45,836 nt of DNA from CAVQBP01 sp964448105 (GTDB taxonomy: Bacteria; Bacteroidota; Ignavibacteria; Ignavibacteriales; Ignavibacteriaceae), in the NCBI GenBank assembly GCA_964448105.1, contig CAYUVK010000032.1, positions 1 to 45,836 of the forward strand, given 5' to 3'. The notes beneath the pieces were generated by a model that did no database searches, was not told the origin of the DNA, and worked only from the letters and a program-made list of their open reading frames with translations. The translations under genes and the position numbers were made by a program. Shown piece by piece: positions 1-8,196 of the stretch. The number at the start of each line of letters is the position of its first letter. Positions within the stretch are counted from its first letter, which is position 1.

Positions 1-466
1 TAGCAGGTTTTACCTGAATTCCGCAGATCTCCTCATTATTCTTTTTTACAATTAAATCGATTCTATATTCTTCATCATAAAATTGGCTGGCTTTTTCCAC
101 AACAAAGTTTTCTAGGTTATCTTTTAATTTTGAAACTGTCATGCATTCAATAGTATTACCTCTTAATGAGTTTGTGACAAATAAATCGTATTCCCATTGA
201 ATACATTCTTCTAAAGAAAATTCATATTCGCCCCAGAATTCCATTTGAGCTTTGTAAAGGTTATTTCCAAAATCTTCAATTGTACCTTTACTGATTATAC
301 CGCATTCACATTTATTTTTATGGTGTGATTTAATCAGGGCAACTAATTCATCTTTACTTTGCGGCTTATGATATCTTATTAATTTCATTACCGGAACAGA
401 ATTTTCCGGTGCTGAAATCCCTGCATCCCCGTTTAACTTATTTAATTTGCCTCCAGTTAAGCTCAT
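1..466 (-). CDS. Probable MjaI-like type II restriction endonuclease, C-terminus cut by window edge
   Basis: The reading frame starts at the ATG at 466 and runs off the left edge, so only about 155 N-terminal residues are present. An AGGAG Shine-Dalgarno site lies about 9 bases upstream, which fixes the start. The residues visible include 'FWGEYEFSLEECIQWEYDLF', then 'SLRGNTIE', and near the edge 'EYRIDLIV' followed by 'EICGIQVKP'. An Asp followed by a (D/E/Q)-x-K triad is the layout of a PD-(D/E)xK nuclease core, here with Gln in the acidic position of the last motif. The wording of these segments recalls the MjaI restriction endonuclease family. That family call is from memory, not from a search. 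A partner DNA methyltransferase, if there is one, must lie beyond the left edge; the gene on the other side is unrelated. Confidence 0.55.
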   Translation of the reverse strand, partial: MSLTGGKLNKLNGDAGISAPENSVPVMKLIRYHKPQSKDELVALIKSHHKNKCECGIISKGTIEDFGNNLYKAQMEFWGEYEFSLEECIQWEYDLFVTNSLRGNTIECMTVSKLKDNLENFVVEKASQFYDEEYRIDLIVKKNNEEICGIQVKPA

Positions 467-495
467 TATTTAGACTCTCCTGGGTAATTACTTTG

Positions 496-529
496 ATTCC
501 TGATATCTTATTGATCAATAATCAGGAAT
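496..529. repeat. Inverted repeat upstream of the restriction gene
   Basis: ATTCCTGAT (496-504) and ATCAGGAAT (521-529) form a perfect 9-base inverted repeat. The segment between them ends in a second perfect palindrome, TTATTGATCAATAA (508-521). The element sits 30 bases upstream of the start codon of the restriction-like gene and 66 bases past the stop of the activase gene. It could be an operator, for example for a controller protein, or a weak terminator. No T-run follows, so an operator seems the better guess. Confidence 0.4.
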
Positions 530-594
530 TGTAAATAAAAAGTTTATTGTTGCAAATTCCACCCGGTATCTGGTATCAGGTATCCCCTCCTCCT

Positions 595-3500
595 TCACAC
601 CTCCCCATACCCGTTCAGCTTTGCTGCCTTCATTAATCCCGCAACCCGTTCGGCTTGTAATGCGAATGTCTCCAACCGTGCTTCTATAACCTGCGGATAA
701 ACGTTCCCGTCTGTTTCAATAGTTAAAAAGGGTATATTCATTTTGCCGTTAAAAATCTCCGGCAGCTTGTAGTTTTTATTAACAATTCTTTCGGCAACCA
801 GCTTGCTTTCAACTTTCATTTCTGTCGCAGCGAGAGATTCGGTAAACCTCGTAGGCATACATCCGAAAGGACCAAGATTTATTACACCGCAATATTTATC
901 GATTGTCTCATGCAAAGCTACGCCAAGAGTTAACCCCGGTTCACCTTTATATTCCAGTGGAAGGATGTGCTTGCTTCTATTCAGCAGAGACTCAACTTTT
1001 GTTAACGAGAATTTATAATACCCGGTTTTAGCTAAAATTTTTTTAATTCTATATTCGGCTATACGCATATAAAAAAACCTGATCACTCTTTCTATTTTTT
1101 TCTGGAAAGATGTATCCGGCTCCAAAAGTTTCTGCTTTAAAAGATAATCTATATAGTAAACCCATTCGCTTATATAAGAATCTTTTAGAATAAATCCTTT
1201 CTGTGCAAAATGTTTATTCAGCCATTTGTGTGAAAAATGATCACGCCTTACATAAATCTCACCGCATAAAGCAATATATTTTGCCTGGTTTATCGGTACT
1301 CTTGAAGATATTTCATTTTTTATTATAGATGAAAATCGTTTTAAGGCTTTATAAATCTTATCAGGTTCCTTTTCAAATACCTGGTTTAGCTTATCGTACT
1401 CTCTGTAAAAAATTTTTAATCCTTCTTCCGGGTCAACAGCATGAGCCATAATTCCTGAACGGATATCATCGAGCACATCGCTTACAAAAATTGTTTGGAT
1501 TCCTCTAAGTGAAAAATTCGGACCAAGTCCGGCAAAGCCGTCATCATTCATTAAAGTCAGAGTTGCAACATTTTTTATTTTCTTTCTCTTGATAATTTCC
1601 CTTATGAAAACAGGATACTGTCCAAGCCTGCAATTGCCCCCTCCTTGTACAATAAAAAATGCTATATGCTGTTTTCCGTCCCATTTATTCTCAATGTAAT
1701 CAAGCAATGAACCAACGCACAGAAGCAGCGGTAAGCATTCTTTTCCACTCCCAACAGATCTGCCATGCTTCAATATCTCGGGATTTCCTTCAGGCATAGC
1801 AATAGCATTAAATCCCTGGTTTCTCAATCCTGCAGCAAACATTGGAGCCGCTAGATCCCCCATGGAAGGAATTAAAATATCAACCTTGGGATCCGACAAA
1901 GGAATTTTTTCCCCGTTTGAAGAAATAAAAAATCCCTCTTCATTACCGAACTCTATTCTTGCAGGAATAAAATCGCTAAAATCAGGGTCGTTTATCTTAT
2001 ATTGAACTCTCCTGTAATTTTTAATTATATCAAGAGCGGCATCTATCCTGGTATTTATACCAGCATCGGCCGTATGCCCGTCAAGCTCAAGAGTTAATGA
2101 TGGTTTTGTTCCCATTATTGAGCGAAATGTTGTTAAAAGCATTGAATCCGGTCCGCATGAAAAATTTGAGACGTATGTGGCAAACAACTGCGGGTTATTT
2201 TTTATAAGGCGTGCGGATTTTAAAATCTTTTTTCCGCCTTCCCAGTATTGATTATCATCTACAGCTTGCCCGCGGTAATCGAACATATCGTATGGAACTA
2301 CATAAACACCTCTTGATGCAAATTTTTTAGGTATTCCTTTATTTGCAAGTTCCGTAAAAGAATTATATGGTCTGCCGACCAGTACAATAGCCATTTCGTC
2401 AGGATGCTGCTTTAAATATTTGATAAATTCTTCACCCATAACGAAAAGTTCATCCTGGTAGTCTATCTGCATTTTTAAAGCATTTTTAAAAGCATTTTTT
2501 ATTCTATCTTCATCTTCAATTCCTAAACGTTTTGCAACTTCAATGAATTTCTTTTCTTCTTTATCAAAACCATTTGCAAAATTAAAAAACGGGGTAATGA
2601 GCTTATCTTCAGAGATCAAATCTTTGAAACCCTGTTTCAAATAAAACGGTTCACCCGTTACAAAAACACATGTACAATTGAAATCAATACGATGATGCTC
2701 TGCATCCTCAACATACATTTCGGAAATTTCAGGGACAAAATAATAATCAGGATTTTTTTCAATCAGATCGGCAAATAAACCTAATGCAACCTGGGCAGGA
2801 TAACAGAAAGAAGTATTCTCTCTCTCCAATCCTTTTTCATCTATTTTATCAGAAAGAATTACTCTGAAACCGAGGTTTGTGAAGAAATTATAATATAACG
2901 GATAAATCGTATGTGTGTGAAATGATTGATTTATTCCAATTGTTACAGCTTCTGCAGGTAAGTTAATTTGGGGCGCATACTTTTCAAATAAAAGATGCTG
3001 CCTTTTTTTAACATAATCATATTTATCAACATCAACCTTGGTTTTACTGATTACATTATAATATTTATTGCAGGCTCCTCCGAATGGATAATTCTTTCCT
3101 TCAACTTCGATAAGATTTATGGGACAGGCGAGATCGCATTTTTCCCTGCCGCCGACACAAATAAACGGTTTTTTATAAACTACTTCTCTTCCGGCGAGGT
3201 CTTCAAGGAAATATTCACCGGGCTTCATTAAGCCTAAATCTATTTTTTCTTTTATTTCAAGTGCAACACCGAATGCGCCCATTAGACCGGGATCGGGCGG
3301 AACTATAATTTCCTTGCCGGTTAAAGCAGACATTGCTATAGGTATAGCTTTATTATAGCAGACACCTCCTTGCATAAATATTTTTTTCCCGATTGGTCTG
3401 TTTCCTTTAACACGGTTTACATAATTCATGCAGATTGAATAAACAAGTCCGGCAACAATATCTTCTTTATCAATATTTTCCTGCTGTGCGGTTTTAATAT

Positions 3501-5157
3501 CAGAACTGATAAAAGCGGAGCATTGATCACTGAAATTAGGAGGCATCTCTCCATTCATTGCAATCGATTCAATATCTGTTACTTTTATACCGAGAGACTC
3601 ATGTGCAGATTCTTCAATAAAAGAACCTGTACCTGCAGAGCAGGCTTCATTCATAGCATAATCTGCCGGGACTTTGTTAACTATATATGTATATTTTGCA
3701 TCCTGTCCGCCTATTTCAAAAATAGTATCTACTTCAGGATCAAAATAAACTGCCGCCGTCGCATGAGCGACAATTTCATTTACAATACCTTCCGTTAAAG
3801 CGTGAAGCCCGGCTATCTGCCGACCTGAGCCAGTTGTTCCAACACCAATAATTTTTATCTTCTCATGAATTTGTCTTAATAATTCGGTGTAACATTTTTT
3901 TGAAGCCTCGACAGGATTACCATGAGTATAAAGATATACTGAGCCAAGTATTATGTTATCCGATTTTCTGATTACAACAGCTTTAGTAGTCGTAGAACCA
4001 ACATCAAGTCCGAGTATACAAACATCACCGTCTTTTGCATCCTGTTTATGCCCGGCAGCTTGCTCCCTATCTCCATTTCTTCTTTGGTTCAATTGAGCAA
4101 ATGACTTGTCAAAATTAATTGGATTATAATTGATTTTTCCATTCCATGTTTTGAAATGAACTTTGTCTTTGAAATTTTTAAGCGGCTGATGAAATACGAA
4201 TGAACTTTTTCTCGGAATAAAAATATCATTAAAGTCTTCGATTAAATTTACTTCATTTTCAAGTCCGTAAAGTGCAGCACCCAAAGCTTCGAAATAAGAA
4301 GCCTCAGCAGGAATATTAATATCCGGAATTTTTTCTTTTAGAAAATCTATAACAACCGAATTTTTAGTAACACCGCCGACAACCATTACTTTACCGGGCT
4401 TAACTTTTTTCAGCAGGTCATCTACTTTCTCTGCCATCATTAAAGATAATCCGGCGGCAACTTCTGATTTTCTTATCCCTTTATTCAATGCATGGGTACA
4501 GTCGGATTTGCAGAATACAGAACATCTGCCTGAAACTTTAAATGGCTCGGCATCTTTTGCCATGCTTACAACTTCATTAATTCCAAGGTCCATTCTTTTT
4601 ATCTGCTGGAGAAAAAATTCTCCCGTTCCCGAAGCACACTGGTTTCTTGTTATTACATTCGATATTTTCCCCTCATCATCAATTGTATAAACCATAAAAG
4701 TTTCGCCGCCAAGAGAGGCGACAGCCGAGTAATTCTCTTTATCTTTATTAAGGAAAGTAAATGCGTATTCAGTAGCTTCAGGTTCGGATACATTTGTAAA
4801 CTTAACAAGCTTACGGAATTTACGGCCGGTTACGACTATAAGAACTTGATCTAATCCATTTGCTGAATGTTTGAATGGATGAATGGATGAATGCGGGGGT
4901 AATTGGCGGTCATGGTCCATACTGTGACTTTCAATTTCTGTCATGGATTGGACCATGACAGCCATGTACTTAGGCTGCGCTGCAAACTGGTACAACTTTT
5001 CTTTGAAGACTTTTCTAGGATCTCCATTATGCGGAAGCGTTAGTGTATCTTCTATACTTATCTGTTTGTCTTCTTTTTTTAGTCTTACAAATGAAATTGA
5101 AGAAGCACCAAGACAGGCACCTATTACATGTTTTCCACCAACTGTTATCTCATTCAT
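595..5157 (-). CDS. Fused acyl-CoA dehydratase activase (BadF/BadG/BcrA/BcrD ATPase, DUF2229), 1520 aa
   Basis: Two ASKHA-type activase domains lie in tandem. The first (about residues 1-315) has 'NQCASGTG' at 172-179 and a Cys-rich stretch 'CSVFCKSDC' at 212-220. The second (about 378-640) has the phosphate-binding 'ILGLDVGSTTTK' at 381-392 and 'NEACSAGTGSF' at 503-513. The Cys in the latter is where the homodimeric 2-hydroxyacyl-CoA dehydratase activases carry their [4Fe-4S] cluster. The remaining 850 residues match the DUF2229/CoA-substrate-specific activase type and have more conserved Cys ('GGREKCDLACP', 'GGGNCRLGQYP'). Such proteins are thought to use ATP to drive low-potential electron transfer to an acyl-CoA dehydratase or reductase; the substrate here is unknown. 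Residues about 66-101 come from a repeat inserted in frame. No dehydratase subunit genes lie beside it. Confidence 0.85.
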   Translation of the reverse strand: MNEITVGGKHVIGACLGASSISFVRLKKEDKQISIEDTLTLPHNGDPRKVFKEKLYQFAAQPKYMAVMVQSMTEIESHSMDHDRQLPPHSSIHPFKHSANGLDQVLIVVTGRKFRKLVKFTNVSEPEATEYAFTFLNKDKENYSAVASLGGETFMVYTIDDEGKISNVITRNQCASGTGEFFLQQIKRMDLGINEVVSMAKDAEPFKVSGRCSVFCKSDCTHALNKGIRKSEVAAGLSLMMAEKVDDLLKKVKPGKVMVVGGVTKNSVVIDFLKEKIPDINIPAEASYFEALGAALYGLENEVNLIEDFNDIFIPRKSSFVFHQPLKNFKDKVHFKTWNGKINYNPINFDKSFAQLNQRRNGDREQAAGHKQDAKDGDVCILGLDVGSTTTKAVVIRKSDNIILGSVYLYTHGNPVEASKKCYTELLRQIHEKIKIIGVGTTGSGRQIAGLHALTEGIVNEIVAHATAAVYFDPEVDTIFEIGGQDAKYTYIVNKVPADYAMNEACSAGTGSFIEESAHESLGIKVTDIESIAMNGEMPPNFSDQCSAFISSDIKTAQQENIDKEDIVAGLVYSICMNYVNRVKGNRPIGKKIFMQGGVCYNKAIPIAMSALTGKEIIVPPDPGLMGAFGVALEIKEKIDLGLMKPGEYFLEDLAGREVVYKKPFICVGGREKCDLACPINLIEVEGKNYPFGGACNKYYNVISKTKVDVDKYDYVKKRQHLLFEKYAPQINLPAEAVTIGINQSFHTHTIYPLYYNFFTNLGFRVILSDKIDEKGLERENTSFCYPAQVALGLFADLIEKNPDYYFVPEISEMYVEDAEHHRIDFNCTCVFVTGEPFYLKQGFKDLISEDKLITPFFNFANGFDKEEKKFIEVAKRLGIEDEDRIKNAFKNALKMQIDYQDELFVMGEEFIKYLKQHPDEMAIVLVGRPYNSFTELANKGIPKKFASRGVYVVPYDMFDYRGQAVDDNQYWEGGKKILKSARLIKNNPQLFATYVSNFSCGPDSMLLTTFRSIMGTKPSLTLELDGHTADAGINTRIDAALDIIKNYRRVQYKINDPDFSDFIPARIEFGNEEGFFISSNGEKIPLSDPKVDILIPSMGDLAAPMFAAGLRNQGFNAIAMPEGNPEILKHGRSVGSGKECLPLLLCVGSLLDYIENKWDGKQHIAFFIVQGGGNCRLGQYPVFIREIIKRKKIKNVATLTLMNDDGFAGLGPNFSLRGIQTIFVSDVLDDIRSGIMAHAVDPEEGLKIFYREYDKLNQVFEKEPDKIYKALKRFSSIIKNEISSRVPINQAKYIALCGEIYVRRDHFSHKWLNKHFAQKGFILKDSYISEWVYYIDYLLKQKLLEPDTSFQKKIERVIRFFYMRIAEYRIKKILAKTGYYKFSLTKVESLLNRSKHILPLEYKGEPGLTLGVALHETIDKYCGVINLGPFGCMPTRFTESLAATEMKVESKLVAERIVNKNYKLPEIFNGKMNIPFLTIETDGNVYPQVIEARLETFALQAERVAGLMKAAKLNGYGEV
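4862..4966. repeat. Palindromic repeat inserted in frame in the activase gene
   Basis: This stretch inside the first ATPase domain encodes about residues 66-101, a His/Ser-rich segment unlike its surroundings. It holds a tandem TGAATGGA-type run (4873-4892). GTCATGGTCC (4909-4918) pairs with GGACCATGAC (4950-4959), and nested within is CTGTCATGG (4938-4946) with CCATGACAG (4953-4961). Related sequence occurs at 28733-28780 and 45350-45379, outside genes. The reading frame stays open through the element. Confidence 0.7.
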
Positions 5158-5276
5158 CTATTTTATTCAAGTTATAAAAATTATCCTTTAAATATAATCA
5201 TCCGCTATTCTATTTGGAAAGTCAATTGAAGATTTTGTACTTGAAGATTATAGCTAAACCGTAATTATTTTGAATT

Positions 5277-6347
5277 TTAATAACTTTTCTCTCTTAGCAA
5301 GACAGGTTTAGAAGCACGTTCAATCAGCAACTCACTTTTATTTGTATTTAAACTGTACAAATAAATATTATTTCCTAGTGAAAATATGATTTTGTTGTTT
5401 TCGATCCAAGTAAAATCTGATCCTCTAATCCGTTGAATACTGTCGGGTTTATTTACTTTTAGAATTAATGCCTGAGGCGGGAAAAATATGCCGATATATT
5501 GATCATTAAATGACCATGATATTCCGTTTTCATTCATGCTTTTTGCACTCGCAGGGCTTCTGTAAAGATTTTCCAAGGAATCTTTTGTAATACTATAAAT
5601 CCATAAATTGTCGAAGTATTTTTTCTCGGTTTCCGTTACCTCAATAAATGCAATTAGGTTTTTGTCATTTGATATTTTTATATCATTTATATTTCCTTTA
5701 GAAACAAGAATTTTATCTGCATTTAACCTCAAGTGAACAAGATGGATGCTTTCTTTATAATCTTTGCCAAGCCCGGAATCATCAATGTATGCCATAAGTA
5801 TTCCATCATCAGAATAATCAGAAGAATTTATGATACTTGCTTTATCATATTCTACTTCCTTTTTAAGATCATTTTGAATATCATAAACATAAAATCCCGA
5901 CACATCAAAACCGGATGAGCTATAGTATAACAATTTTTTATCCGGCAGCCATTTTGAAATATATATCCATGTATCTTCCGTAGGCATTATCTCTTTTATA
6001 ATCTTTTGGTTTTGAAGATCCATAATTACTATTGAACAAACTGTTTTCTGAGGTACACTCTCCGAATCGTTCCACAATCCGGGTTCGTCGATATACTTTA
6101 AAATCTTTGTATATGCAAGATATTTTAGTGATGGAGAAAATTTAAAGTCATCGACTTTCACGGAATCGCTGGTGATTTGTTTTTGGTTCTTACCTTTTAC
6201 ATCAGAAATCCAGATTTCTCTATTCTTAAGGAAAGCGATGTGACTGGAAAGATCATTTGATTGCGCTAAAGAATTATTTTGAAAAAGTAACAGAAAAGAA
6301 AAACTAAGAATAATAAAAAGGTTGAATTTATTCATCTGATGCATCAT
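5277..6347 (-). CDS. Secreted TolB-like beta-propeller protein
   Basis: The 356-residue product begins with a signal peptide: a hydrophobic core from about residue 9 to 24, ending near 'NNSLAQ'. The mature part has repeated 'IAFLKNREIWISDVKGKN' and 'FKFSPSLKYLAYTK' patterns, typical of TolB/WD40-like (PD40) propeller blades. It should sit in the periplasm or at the cell surface. Nothing identifies a ligand or enzyme activity: I see no Ser-Asp-His peptidase domain after the propeller, so it is not a complete prolyl oligopeptidase. No clear Shine-Dalgarno site separates the ATG at 6347 from in-frame ATGs 1 and 4 codons later; the Met at codon 5, directly before the basic start of the signal peptide, is equally likely. 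The gene is 119 bases upstream, in the direction of reading, of the activase. Confidence 0.7.
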   Translation of the reverse strand: MMHQMNKFNLFIILSFSFLLLFQNNSLAQSNDLSSHIAFLKNREIWISDVKGKNQKQITSDSVKVDDFKFSPSLKYLAYTKILKYIDEPGLWNDSESVPQKTVCSIVIMDLQNQKIIKEIMPTEDTWIYISKWLPDKKLLYYSSSGFDVSGFYVYDIQNDLKKEVEYDKASIINSSDYSDDGILMAYIDDSGLGKDYKESIHLVHLRLNADKILVSKGNINDIKISNDKNLIAFIEVTETEKKYFDNLWIYSITKDSLENLYRSPASAKSMNENGISWSFNDQYIGIFFPPQALILKVNKPDSIQRIRGSDFTWIENNKIIFSLGNNIYLYSLNTNKSELLIERASKPVLLREKSY

Positions 6348-6412
6348 GATTTTTGAAAACCTGCCTTATTAATATTGTAGGGGACACAAATATTTATGTC
6401 CTCTATATAACA

Positions 6413-7315
6413 TTAATAAATTAACTCGGTCCTAAATATTATTACTGCATCCCCCTTTATTTTTATTAAGGAAGGTCTGCCGTTATTAATTTTAACACAG
6501 ACATTAACTATTCCAAACCTGTTTATTGTTTCCCCCTGTCCCCCGTTAAACTCAAAGCAATCTCCTTCTGTATCAACAATTTTGTTTTGTATTAAATATC
6601 CGCCTAAGGGTCCATTTGCATTGCCTGTTACCGGGTCTTCGTTTATTCCAATAGCCGGTGCAAACATTCTTCCGTAGGTAAGTATATTTTTATTATCAGA
6701 ATTAAAAGTAAAAACAAAATACCCGTTGCATTTTATTAAGCTGCTAAGTTCAGATAGAGCTGGGTAATTTGGTTTCAGACTATTTAACTTTTCCCTGCTT
6801 TTTATTCCAATCATTACTTTAGAATGCCCTGTTGAAGCAATTTGTATAGGGCATTTTTCATCCAGTTCCTGTTTACTTAGTCCTAAACCGGCAATTAATT
6901 TTTGTATGGCAATCTCATCAAAGGAAGGATTAAGTTCAAATGAACCCTGGGTCATTATCACCTGATAGTCATTATTTCCCTTGACTATTTCAAAGGGCAG
7001 AACTCCTATCCTTGTTTTCATCCTTAATATGCAAGAATCAAGATTTTCCTCAAAGGCTTTTGCATACATTGCTGCTATTGTTGCATGTCCGCAGGTTGGA
7101 ACTTCTGTTTTAGGTGTAAAATATCTTATTACCCCGTCACAGTTATCATCATCTTTTGAAAAAAGGAAAGCCGTCTCTGAATTGTTTAATTCTCTTGCAA
7201 TTAATTGCATTTGACTATCACTTAATCCATCTGCATTAACCACAACACCTGCAGGGTTTCCTTTAAATTTTTCTTTTGTAAATGAATCAACCTGGTAAAT
7301 AATTAATTTCTTCAT
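6413..7315 (-). CDS. PhzF-family isomerase/epimerase-like protein
   Basis: The 300-residue protein matches the PhzF/YddE family (diaminopimelate-epimerase fold) along its whole length. Family marks include 'FKGNPAGVV' (17-25), 'SETAFLF' with the catalytic Glu at 47, 'TPKTEVPTCGHAT' (67-79), and 'EDPVTGNANGPLGGYL' (226-241). PhzF itself isomerises trans-2,3-dihydro-3-hydroxyanthranilate in phenazine synthesis. Most PhzF-like proteins outside phenazine clusters have no proven substrate. No other phenazine gene is present here, so a phenazine role is unlikely. The gene stands alone, 65 bases from the propeller gene downstream and 104 bases from the hypothetical gene upstream. Confidence 0.88.
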   Translation of the reverse strand: MKKLIIYQVDSFTKEKFKGNPAGVVVNADGLSDSQMQLIARELNNSETAFLFSKDDDNCDGVIRYFTPKTEVPTCGHATIAAMYAKAFEENLDSCILRMKTRIGVLPFEIVKGNNDYQVIMTQGSFELNPSFDEIAIQKLIAGLGLSKQELDEKCPIQIASTGHSKVMIGIKSREKLNSLKPNYPALSELSSLIKCNGYFVFTFNSDNKNILTYGRMFAPAIGINEDPVTGNANGPLGGYLIQNKIVDTEGDCFEFNGGQGETINRFGIVNVCVKINNGRPSLIKIKGDAVIIFRTELIY

Positions 7316-7419
7316 GTTTAAATTTTTGTTTATTTAATACTGCACGAAAAATGAATATTTAGTTCCTCAATAAGTTGAAAATGGCTAAAGAAAAGTGAAA
7401 TACCTTTTCATAAAATAGA

Positions 7420-8022
7420 TCAGGCTGTTATTGAATTTTTCTGAAGAATATTCTTTATATCGGAACTGATTTTAATTATTTCAGCAAAATCAAATTCTCT
7501 ATTTTCAATGAGCCATTTCTTGTCGTATTTATATTTTTTTTCTAAAAATTCTAAATATTGGAAATCATATACACCCGTTCCCGAATAAAATATTGATTCC
7601 GTAAACATTCCTCCTTTACCAAAAAATTCTTTTTGATCACTTATCAACATTTCTTTTTTGTGTTTTTTTTCCATATCTGTTTTTAATTTTTCAAAAAACG
7701 GGATCATAAAAGAATCATGATGCTCTTGCATTAGGCTATAAGTTTTTTGTTTTAGTATAATTAAATCTTGCGGGGTATCTGGTATTGAAAAATCTATATC
7801 ATTTTGAATTAAAAAACCAAGTAATAGGGAAGCTTCTTTTATGCTAAGTCTTTCCTGATAATTTAATTCATGTAATTCTTCAATAAATACATGAAAATCT
7901 TCAAAAAGAATCATACAAAAAGCATAAATAAAACCTTTTGTGTTTACTAATTTTTTAATATCCCGGATCACTAGTTCAGTTTTTCTTAGTGGTGCTTCCT
8001 CATTTTCAATTTTCTCATTCAT
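7420..8022 (-). CDS. Hypothetical cytoplasmic protein, 200 aa
   Basis: I do not recognise this protein. It has no signal peptide and no membrane segment, and looks largely alpha-helical and charged. The middle holds a Lys/Glu-rich stretch (about residues 110-126), followed by a Gly-rich turn and an aromatic, Lys-rich C-terminal third ('YLEFLEKKYKYDKKWLIENR'). A conserved promoter-like element lies at 8095-8126, about 75 bases upstream of the ATG at 8022, in the right orientation to drive it. The element occurs upstream of several accessory genes in this region. Single-gene transcription is likely, since 174 bases separate it from the glycosyltransferase gene upstream. Confidence 0.6.
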   Translation of the reverse strand: MNEKIENEEAPLRKTELVIRDIKKLVNTKGFIYAFCMILFEDFHVFIEELHELNYQERLSIKEASLLLGFLIQNDIDFSIPDTPQDLIILKQKTYSLMQEHHDSFMIPFFEKLKTDMEKKHKKEMLISDQKEFFGKGGMFTESIFYSGTGVYDFQYLEFLEKKYKYDKKWLIENREFDFAEIIKISSDIKNILQKNSITA

Positions 8023-8056
8023 ATCTAAATAATTAAGATAAATGAAGGAAGAAAAA

Positions 8057-8126
8057 AATAGTAAAACGCCCTTTTATTCTTGCTTATTTTGATTGCAACT
8101 TAGATAATAAAAAATATAATCTCAAA
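8057..8126 (-). promoter_or_regulatory. Conserved promoter-like element, copy 1, with leader motif
   Basis: On the minus strand, TTTG (8123-8126) is followed after 20 bases by TAAGTTGC (8095-8102). This matches the Bacteroidota promoter layout of TTTG at -33 and TAnnTTTG at -7. The spacer contains GATTATATTTTTTATT, shared with other copies. Downstream, at 8057-8074, is a leader segment AAAGGGCGTTTTACTATT that resembles those of copies 2 and 5. It lies upstream of the hypothetical gene starting at 8022. Confidence 0.5.
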
Positions 8127-8196
8127 TAATCTTTATTCTTTATGCGCTGCTATTCTATTCGGTCTAAATAAATTATCCAGAGATTGTTTTCTTCTA

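Noticed and set aside
564..585. Triple GGTATC direct repeat downstream of the activase gene
   Set aside because: Short and not found elsewhere in the window; no function can be supported.
6379..6403. GGACA...TGTCC hairpin after the PhzF-family gene as a terminator
   Set aside because: The stem is only 5 bases with a 10-base loop and no T-run.
5203..8163. GCTATTCTATTYGG shared at 5203-5216 and 8150-8163
   Set aside because: Only 14 bases in two copies; the first may flank a degenerate sixth promoter element, but spacing to a -7 box does not fit.
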